Below, piece by piece: positions 57,733-64,000 of a DNA stretch of 64,000 bases. Each line of letters starts with the position of its first letter. The first letter of the stretch is position 1. This DNA comes from QHXQ01 sp963788965 (lineage in GTDB: Bacteria; Acidobacteriota; Blastocatellia; Pyrinomonadales; Pyrinomonadaceae). A program made the translations under genes and the position numbers. The stretch covers positions 1-64,000 of the forward strand of contig CAWBIK010000006.1 in assembly GCA_963788965.1 (NCBI GenBank), in the 5' to 3' direction. The notes under the pieces are model-generated. The model searched no databases and was not told the origin of the DNA. It saw nothing but the letters and a program-made list of their open reading frames with translations.

Positions 57733-58706
57733 ATGTTGATTAAAAAACCGGCCGACATCAAAAGCAGCGAGATCACGCCCGAAACGACTTATCTAAACCG
57801 GCGCAACTTCATCCGCGCGGGCGTGCTGGGCGCGTCGGCGTTGTTGACCGGGCAAATTTATCGCCAGTTCGCCGTGCCCGACGCGCCCGCGCAGATGGGC
57901 ACTAAGCTCGCCACCGTGCAAACCGCGAGCGGCGCGGACGTGCCCGTCGTCAACGACGCGCGCACGTCCTTTGAAGACATCACGCACTATAACAACTTCT
58001 ACGAGTTTGCTACCGACAAGTCGTCGGTCGCGCGGCGCGCGCAAAGTTTCATCACGCGCCCGTGGACGGTAAAGGTGGACGGGTTGGTGCAACGCCCGCG
58101 CGAGTTCGATCTCGACGATCTGTTGAAGCTCGCCCCGCCGAAGAACGCGTCTATCGCTTCCGCTGTGTTGAAGGTTGGTCGATGATCATTCCGTGGGTCG
58201 GGTTTCCGCTCGCCGCCGTGTTGAAAGAAGTCGAGCCGCTCGGCAACGCGCAGTACGTCGCGTTCCAGACGCTCTTTGATCCGAAGCAACTGCCGAATCA
58301 GAACAGCAGCGTGCTTGATTGGCCTTACATCGAAGGCTTGCGCTTAGATGAAGCGATGCACCCACTGGCGATCTTGGCGAGCGGGCTGTACGGGCAGACG
58401 TTGCTGCCGCAGAACGGTGCGCCGCTCCGGCTGGTTGTGCCGTGGAAGTACGGCTTCAAGTCGATCAAGTCTATCGTGCGGATCAAACTCGTGGCCGAGC
58501 AGCCGCAGACGACTTGGAACTTGGCCGCCTCGGACGAGTACGGGTTTTACTCCAACGTGAACCCGCAGGTTGATCATCCGCGTTGGAGTCAGAAGCGCGA
58601 ACGCAGGATCGGCGAGTTCGGGATGCGCGACACGCTCCTCTTCAACGGCTACGCCGAACAGGTCGGCCGGCTTTATGCGGGCATGGACTTGCGCGCCAAC
58701 TTCTAG
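57733..58706 (+). pseudogene. msrP: Methionine-sulfoxide reductase catalytic subunit MsrP, frameshifted
   Basis: A periplasmic molybdenum enzyme repairing oxidised Met. The Tat signal (NRRNFIRAGVLGASALLTGQ) is followed by THYNNFYEF and WTVKVDGLVQ in the first frame. The second frame has YRFRCVEGWSMIIPW with the Mo-ligand Cys, GLYGQTLLPQNGAPLRLVVP and WKYGFKSIKSI. The shift is near 58140 in a CCCC/GCCG run. msrQ follows 11 bases later. Confidence 0.92.
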
Positions 58707-58717
58707 GACCTGTAGAC

Positions 58718-59338
58718 ATGACAACGGACGACATTAAATTCACGCGCCTTGTGATCTTCATCAACAGCGTCGTGCCGCTGGCCCTGCTAGCGTCGGATGC
58801 GTACCTTCATCATCTCGGCGCAAATCCCGTCGAGTTCGCCACGCGCACGACCGGCGTGCTGACACTCGTGTTTCTATTCATCTCGCTCACGGTCACGCCG
58901 CTCAGGCAACTGTCGGGCGCGAACTGGCTTATCAAGTTCCGCCGCATGCTCGGCCTCTTTGCCTTCTTCTACGGCTGCCTGCACCTGCTGACTTACATCT
59001 GGTTCGACAAGTTCTTTAACCTGCCGGAGATCGTCCGCGACACACTCAAGCGCCCGTTCATCTTCGTCGGCATGGCCAGTTGGCTGCTGCTTGTGCCGCT
59101 CGCCGTCACCTCGACAAACGCGATGATCAAACGGCTCGGCGGCAAGCGTTGGCAACGCCTACATCGACTCATCTATCTGATCGCCATCGGCGGTGTCATC
59201 CACTACTGGCTCATCGTCAAAGCCGACACGCGCATCCCGCTCACCTTCGGCGTGGTGCTGATCGCGCTGCTCAGCTATCGCGTCGTCAAAGCCTACCAAT
59301 CGCCGATCAAGACGCCCCGCGTCACACCTTCAAGCTGA
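58718..59338 (+). CDS. msrQ: MsrQ heme membrane subunit
   Basis: Passes quinone electrons to MsrP. Six membrane segments, with heme His candidates in FYGCLHLLTYIW and RLHRLIYLIAIGGVIHYW. The start at 58718 (MTTDDIKF) is chosen by spacing to msrP. About 206 aa, normal. Confidence 0.93.
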   Translation: MTTDDIKFTRLVIFINSVVPLALLASDAYLHHLGANPVEFATRTTGVLTLVFLFISLTVTPLRQLSGANWLIKFRRMLGLFAFFYGCLHLLTYIWFDKFFNLPEIVRDTLKRPFIFVGMASWLLLVPLAVTSTNAMIKRLGGKRWQRLHRLIYLIAIGGVIHYWLIVKADTRIPLTFGVVLIALLSYRVVKAYQSPIKTPRVTPSS

Positions 59339-59415
59339 ACGTCGCGGCCTGATCTAACATAAAGTCCAGCACGATGGCGTCGTGATCCGACAACACGCCG
59401 GCCTCGTCGCGTAAT

Positions 59416-60612
59416 TCACCGACCACCTCGCGGCGGCTTGTCGGCGACCGGCTTGATGTCTTTACCCGCGAACCAGTCGAGCTTGAGCGCACAGCGCCCG
59501 CCGTTGCGTTGCAGCGCCCAGTTGATGAACCAGAAGCACCACTGCGGTATCCAGTCGCCCATGTTCGTGTTCACCGTCACGTCCGTCACGTCGTAGTGCA
59601 GCGTACAGACGCCGAGCGCGTTCAGGTCACGGTAGTTGTAGCCGCGCCGCTCAAGCAGACGGAACAACCCGCGCTCGAACCAACGCTCCGGGTACGGATA
59701 GTGCTGCTTGATCACATGCTTCACGCCCATCGCCACGCGCCGGAAGTAGCCCATGATCGAATAGACGGCGCGGCGCGAATTGTAAGTTGACGTGTTCCAG
59801 TCGCCGCCGATCAAGACAGGCAGTTGCGGCGTCAAACGCGCGAGATGATCCAGCACGAGCTTCATCTGTCTCTGCCGGTGGCGTTGCGTGGAGTGCGCGT
59901 CCAAATGCAGACTGACCGCGCGGAACATGCCCGCCGGATGCGCTACGTCCGCGATGACGGCGCGCTGCGATCCCAAACGCTTCTCCTTGCCGCGCATCTT
60001 GTCCTTGCCGTTCGGCAGCGCCAACGCATGCGCGCGATGCAACGGGAAACGGGCCAAGAGCGCATTGCCGTGCAACGCCTGCGCGTTCGCGCCCGCGACG
60101 TTCGCCTCCACCCCGCTGCCTTTGTTGAGCGCCAGATAGCAAGGCGCGAAGACATAATTTAAACGCAAGGCTTGCGCCAACTCGCGCGCGACAAAAAGAT
60201 TGCCCGTGCGCGCCATGCCATAGTCCAACTCGGTCAACAACAGCACGTCGCTCGCGCACAAGACAGGCTGCTCCTTAAGCACGCGCACAATACTCGGCAG
60301 ACGTTTGCCGCGCTCGATGTTCCATGCCGTCGCACGGACCGTGTGTGCGCGCAACGCCTGCGAGCGTGCGTGCGCGAAATTCTCCTGCACCAATCCGGCC
60401 AGTACACGCTCGATCTCAGGCCGCACACGCGCATAGAGCGGCGACGCATGCAGCGCCTTCGTAGACTCGAACTGCGCGAGCGCATGAAAGTGCGGCGTCA
60501 ACGCATGATCGAGAATTGCACCGGCCTCGTCTGCTGCTTGAATGCTTGCGTGGCTCAAAGTGTGGGAGATATTACGGAGCGCCTGCGGTTTTTTCAACTC
60601 GACAAAAGACAC
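59416..60612 (-). CDS. Endonuclease/exonuclease/phosphatase (EEP) family protein
   Basis: 398 aa. The EEP core is at about residues 90-300: TAWNIERGKRL, LLTELDYGMARTGN, AVSLHLDAHSTQ and IGGDWNTSTYNSR. There is no signal peptide. The substrate (DNA, RNA or phospholipid) is not evident. A long N-terminal helical region (1-85) is unusual for simple EEP enzymes. Confidence 0.85.
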   Translation of the reverse strand: MSFVELKKPQALRNISHTLSHASIQAADEAGAILDHALTPHFHALAQFESTKALHASPLYARVRPEIERVLAGLVQENFAHARSQALRAHTVRATAWNIERGKRLPSIVRVLKEQPVLCASDVLLLTELDYGMARTGNLFVARELAQALRLNYVFAPCYLALNKGSGVEANVAGANAQALHGNALLARFPLHRAHALALPNGKDKMRGKEKRLGSQRAVIADVAHPAGMFRAVSLHLDAHSTQRHRQRQMKLVLDHLARLTPQLPVLIGGDWNTSTYNSRRAVYSIMGYFRRVAMGVKHVIKQHYPYPERWFERGLFRLLERRGYNYRDLNALGVCTLHYDVTDVTVNTNMGDWIPQWCFWFINWALQRNGGRCALKLDWFAGKDIKPVADKPPRGGR

Positions 60613-60651
60613 TGATGGTGAAGCGGAGCGACCTTAACGCGTCAGGCAAAA

Positions 60652-60726
60652 TTAACCACCAAGACGCGAAGACACAAAGGATAACGATGAACTGATCGTT
60701 ATTATCCTTCGTGTCTTCGTGGTTAA
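60652..60726. terminator. Word-repeat hairpin terminator
   Basis: AACCACCAAGACGCGAAGAC and AAAGGATAA pair with TTATCCTTCGTGTCTTCGTG and GTT around a short loop, right after the stop of the 970-aa gene (minus strand). Confidence 0.65.
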
Positions 60727-60731
60727 TCAGC

Positions 60732-63644
60732 TTAACTACGCAGCACGCGTCGCCAAACATTAGCCTCGCCCTCTGTCTGTACGAGCGCGACGACTTCACG
60801 GTAGGCGGCCGCGTAGAGCGCACGCATCTCAGCGGCCGATGTGGGCTGCGCCAACTTCTGTTCGAGTTCTGCCAGCGGCAATTTCGTCAACGGCACGCGC
60901 GCTAAAAGCGACCCTTCGCCGGCCGCGTAAGCGGCGAGGCCTTCGGCGAGCCAACGCGGTGCGCGTCCACGGCCGAGCGCGTCTATCACCGCGTGCGCGT
61001 ATTCATGGCGCAGGGTCGTTTGCAGCACGCCGCGCCGGCGCAGCGTGGCGAGCGGTTGCAAGTGTATCTGGCGGCCGCGCGTGGCGGCCGCCGTCCACGG
61101 CGCTTGACCTGTCGTGCCCACGAAGTCGCCGGTCGTCTCGTGCGCGATGACTTCCAACACGGGCAGCGTGGGCGCGGGCAACGTCGCGGCCGACAGTCGC
61201 TGGTTCATATCTGCGCGCGCGGCTTCGAGCATGCGCAACGTCTCTTCCACGTCGCGCCGGGTCGCGCCCGCCGTATAGTTGACGCGGAAATTCTCGCTGG
61301 CCAGCGTGAGCCGGTGCGCGCCATGAATAAAACTTTGAGCCACGGACGCAGACGAAGCACGACGAAACGGCTCGCGTATGCTGCGCGTTGCTTCGGCTGC
61401 GTTCATGCTCACTTCTTTGCTTGCGGCGCGCGCATGCCACAACACGTCTTCGTGCCATTGCGGCTGCGCGTTGGCAAGGCGCGTGAGGTTCGTGCCGGGG
61501 AAGTAGTGGGCGAGGATTTGGCGATAAGCGAGGCCGCGCGCGGCTTGCGCGTGCGCGCCCATCTGGCACAGACCGATGCCGTGACCGAAGCCGCTGCCGC
61601 GAAAGATGAAACTCGCGCCCGCGCGCTCGACCGTAAAGCGCGAACTCTTGATCAAGTTCCAACCGAGCGTGCGCCCGATGATGGTCTTGAACTCCCAGCC
61701 GCGCAGGATGCGTCGGCGTTCGCCGCTGACGGCGACCAACTCCGCGCGCCCGCTCGCGTCGCGTTTGATCACGCTGATGTTGTCGAGCCGCGCGCCCACG
61801 TCGCCGCGCTCGTCCTCGTGCAGCGCGCGCGCGAGTTGTGCAGCGGGCAATACGTCTGTCCAACTGCTGTTGGGCAAGCCCTGACAGAAATCGTCGCGCA
61901 CGCCGCGCTCGTAACGCTCGCGCACGGGCACGCCCCAGAGCGTGGCCACGTTCGCCGTCATACCGCCGCACGAGGCGCTGAAGTAGGCGTTGACCATAGC
62001 ACCGCGCCCGTCGCGCAAGACTTCGCCGGCCGTCTCGCGCACGGCCCGCCGCAGCAGCGCGTGAAATTCGGGCCGCGCGTTCGTCGCGTTGACCGCGAGA
62101 TAACGTTGACAATGCGTCAGGTTGCAGAAGTCATAACCGTCACGCGCATGCCGCCGCACATTGCGTAGCGTGAAGGTGCGGCTCGTGACCGCGAGCGCCT
62201 TGATAGCTTCATATTCATCCTCTGTGCTTGCTTCGGCCGCCAGCACGCCGAAGATGTAATCTTCCAACGTCAACGTGCGCGTCGTCTCTTCGCGGACGAG
62301 ATGCACGCGCACGACGTTTGTGCCGGTCGCATCATGTAACGCGCCGCCGTTATCAAGCGACGATGCATCGTCGTGCATCGCATCGGCCGCGAACGCTTCA
62401 TCGCCGATTGCATCGTCATGGCGCGTTGTCTGGTTGCGCTCGTTCGTGTGTGCGTGTGCGCGCGCATAGGCGGCGAAGACGGGTTGCGCCACGGCCGCGC
62501 TCTGTGCGCCGGTCGCGCGTTTGAGAAAGACGACGACGGCCAATTTGAACTCGGCGGGCGCGGGCGTGTGCAGTTGCAACGCTTCGTCGTTTGGCTCGGC
62601 CGCGAAGCCGACGAACCAACCGTGCGTGTGTACGCCGCCAACTTCGGTGGCCGTGCCGGTCTTGCCGACGACATGGCCGGGCAATGCGGCGAGATGCGCG
62701 CGCTCGGCCGTGCCGTAACTGATCGCGCCGCGCAAGCCTTCGACCAGCAGAGCGCGCTCGTTCGCATTGATTGCGAGCGCGGCCCGTTCGTGCAACGCGA
62801 AGTTTTCGGCCGCGCCCGTTTGCGGCGTGTAGAGATGGCCGCCGTTCAAGAGCGCCGCGTAAGCCGTCACGAGTTGCAGCGGCGTGACGAGTAGGTCTTC
62901 GCTTTCGCCAAGCGCCGCGCTCAAGCGCGCAGGCCCGCGCGGTAGTTTCCCGGCCTGCTCGAACTCGTCGGCCAAGCCTGTGCGCGCGCCGAAGCCGTAG
63001 GCGGCGAGCGTCGCGTTGAGGTCGTCCGGCGCGAGTCGTTCGGCGAGCCGCGCGAAGAAGTAGTTGCACGAATATGCGAGCGCCTTAGCGGGCGTGAGCG
63101 GCGGGATGCTCGCGGGGTGCGAGCAGGTGAAGCGCGCATCGCGGCGCGCGTAGTGTTTGCGACAGAGCAAGCGCGCGTCTGCGCTCGTCGTGCCTGTGCG
63201 CAGGGCCGTCAGCAGCGTGAATGGTTTGATGGCGGAGCCGGGCGGGAACGCGCCTTCACTCGCAAGCCGCGCGTTGACGGCGGCGCGCACGCGCCCTGTC
63301 TGCGGATCGAGGACGACGATTGCGCCCTCGCGCGTGCCGAGCGCCGCAGTCGCCGCGCCCTGCAAGATCGCGTCGAGCGATGCATCACTTAAGTGGACTG
63401 CTGCGCGTCGTGCCGGTTCAGGTGTGAGCGCGGCCGGTGGCGCTGACCACGCGCTGACGAGCGCGACGCACACGCACAGGTGCGACACCCCATGTCGCCA
63501 CGCGCCGCTGTTGTGTCGTGAGTGTGCGGCTTGACGCAGCCTTAGTCGCGCGCTCAAGTTTGCGATGCGAACTTTGAGATGCGAACTTTGCGAGTGCAAC
63601 TTTGCGAGCCGACATCGCAACTGCGCTGCGTACTTCTGCGCCAC
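60732..63644 (-). CDS. Fusion: penicillin-binding transpeptidase, SpoIID/LytB and metallopeptidase domains
   Basis: 970 aa, acting at the peptidoglycan. A membrane or signal segment at about residues 52-70 is followed by a transpeptidase with SAIK (S137-K140), SCN (192-194) and KTG (329-331). Residues about 450-720 are a SpoIID/LytB domain (LEDYIFGVLAAEAS, IKALAVTSRTFTL, GFGHGIGLCQMGAHAQAARG). The C-terminal part has HEYAHAVIDALGRG (H about 880) and a downstream Glu in LAEGLAAYAAG, a gluzincin-like peptidase. No transglycosylase domain is present. This three-way fusion is unusual. Three separate frames are not needed; it is one intact ORF. Confidence 0.88.
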   Translation of the reverse strand: MAQKYAAQLRCRLAKLHSQSSHLKVRIANLSARLRLRQAAHSRHNSGAWRHGVSHLCVCVALVSAWSAPPAALTPEPARRAAVHLSDASLDAILQGAATAALGTREGAIVVLDPQTGRVRAAVNARLASEGAFPPGSAIKPFTLLTALRTGTTSADARLLCRKHYARRDARFTCSHPASIPPLTPAKALAYSCNYFFARLAERLAPDDLNATLAAYGFGARTGLADEFEQAGKLPRGPARLSAALGESEDLLVTPLQLVTAYAALLNGGHLYTPQTGAAENFALHERAALAINANERALLVEGLRGAISYGTAERAHLAALPGHVVGKTGTATEVGGVHTHGWFVGFAAEPNDEALQLHTPAPAEFKLAVVVFLKRATGAQSAAVAQPVFAAYARAHAHTNERNQTTRHDDAIGDEAFAADAMHDDASSLDNGGALHDATGTNVVRVHLVREETTRTLTLEDYIFGVLAAEASTEDEYEAIKALAVTSRTFTLRNVRRHARDGYDFCNLTHCQRYLAVNATNARPEFHALLRRAVRETAGEVLRDGRGAMVNAYFSASCGGMTANVATLWGVPVRERYERGVRDDFCQGLPNSSWTDVLPAAQLARALHEDERGDVGARLDNISVIKRDASGRAELVAVSGERRRILRGWEFKTIIGRTLGWNLIKSSRFTVERAGASFIFRGSGFGHGIGLCQMGAHAQAARGLAYRQILAHYFPGTNLTRLANAQPQWHEDVLWHARAASKEVSMNAAEATRSIREPFRRASSASVAQSFIHGAHRLTLASENFRVNYTAGATRRDVEETLRMLEAARADMNQRLSAATLPAPTLPVLEVIAHETTGDFVGTTGQAPWTAAATRGRQIHLQPLATLRRRGVLQTTLRHEYAHAVIDALGRGRAPRWLAEGLAAYAAGEGSLLARVPLTKLPLAELEQKLAQPTSAAEMRALYAAAYREVVALVQTEGEANVWRRVLRS

Positions 63645-63680
63645 TTCTTTCAGCGCCCCCGCCGCACAACACGATTCAGT

Positions 63681-63971
63681 TTAAGCCCCTGTCGGCGCGG
63701 GCTGCGGCGGCAGGTTCGCGGGCGCGGACGCGGGCGCTGCCTGTAGGCCGGCCGGGTGAGCGAGCGCACGCAACGTCAACACCCAACCGACAAGCGTGAA
63801 CAGAAAGGCGAGCGCAAGCCGCAGTCCGAATAGAAACAACTCCGTCGATTCGCCCTTTGTGCCCGTGTGTGTGAACAACAGGAAATAGGGGATGACGCCG
63901 AACAGGACGAGTCCGACCGCATAGGTCAGCACGCTCTCCGGCGCAAGCACGCGCCCGAAGCCTTTGAACAA
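63681..63971 (-). CDS. 96-aa two-segment membrane protein
   Basis: Two hydrophobic segments (residues about 12-33 and 48-70) are followed by an Ala/Pro-rich tail. I do not recognise the family. It is 36 bases upstream of the 970-aa fusion gene on the same strand. Confidence 0.65.
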   Translation of the reverse strand: MFKGFGRVLAPESVLTYAVGLVLFGVIPYFLLFTHTGTKGESTELFLFGLRLALAFLFTLVGWVLTLRALAHPAGLQAAPASAPANLPPQPAPTGA

Positions 63972-64000
63972 GCCGCGCAGACCGGCGCGCGCTAACCCTA

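Overview
The window is a mostly GC-rich bacterial chromosome segment with a visibly AT-richer 21-kb foreign block at about 17.26-38.39 kb. The host gene mix (aat, ECF sigma factor, pirin, folA/thyA, def, agmatine-to-putrescine enzymes, leuABCD, SelO, PaoABC-type oxidoreductase, MsrPQ) fits a free-living Gram-negative bacterium. I lean towards Acidobacteriota, but nothing here proves the phylum. Several conserved host genes carry single-base frameshifts (rsr, paoA, paoC twice, the DUF1223 gene, msrP), as do genes in the foreign block, so indel errors in the assembly are a serious possibility.

Region 1 (1-13.4 kb): RNA island. After the 3' part of aat comes an array of 33 tRNA genes (1.17-4.65 kb) whose anticodons together cover all 20 amino acids. 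Some have odd architecture: Leu tRNAs without a variable arm, and Trp and Ile tRNAs with one. It is followed by an unrecognised 268-aa gene, an HNH endonuclease, a 66-aa protein ending in Gly, three Y-RNA-like genes with tRNA-like domains, a Ro/TROVE gene (rsr), two unrecognised genes, a ThiF/E1-like gene, a secreted beta-propeller protein and, on the other strand, RNA 3'-phosphate cyclase (rtcA). Two Y RNAs have the circularly permuted tRNA domain known from YrlA. The third encloses a complete unpermuted tRNA-Ile inside the same Ro-binding stem.

Region 2 (13.5-17.26 kb): a helical protein of unknown function, pirin, an ECF sigma factor, folA and the 3' end of the host thyA gene.

Region 3 (17.26-38.39 kb): a mobile element inserted inside thyA. 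The 5' part of thyA lies at 38.38-38.94 kb and the 3' part at 16.96-17.26 kb. At the right end the element carries three tyrosine recombinases, a coiled-coil HTH protein and its own complete thyA in one tightly overlapping operon, so it replaces the gene it destroys. Cargo: a RecD-like helicase, an SMC/Rad50-like ATPase, a small winged-helix-like protein, a PD-(D/E)xK protein and a DNA methyltransferase (together a probable ABC-three-component or Lamassu-like defence module), a Mrr-like/PIN fusion nuclease, XRE and excisionase-like regulators, a CDP-alcohol phosphatidyltransferase with a small membrane partner, and a lipid-kinase gene disrupted by an IS1595-family insertion.

Region 4 (38.4-64 kb): ordinary chromosome. 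It holds def, polyamine genes aguA/aguB, leuDCBA (with a large palindromic repeat array between leuC and leuD), a LysR regulator, an aminotransferase, selO, PaoABC-like genes, DUF1326 and DUF1223 proteins, msrPQ, an EEP nuclease-like protein and a transpeptidase-SpoIID-metallopeptidase fusion. Many intergenic gaps hold long hairpins built from short repeated words.
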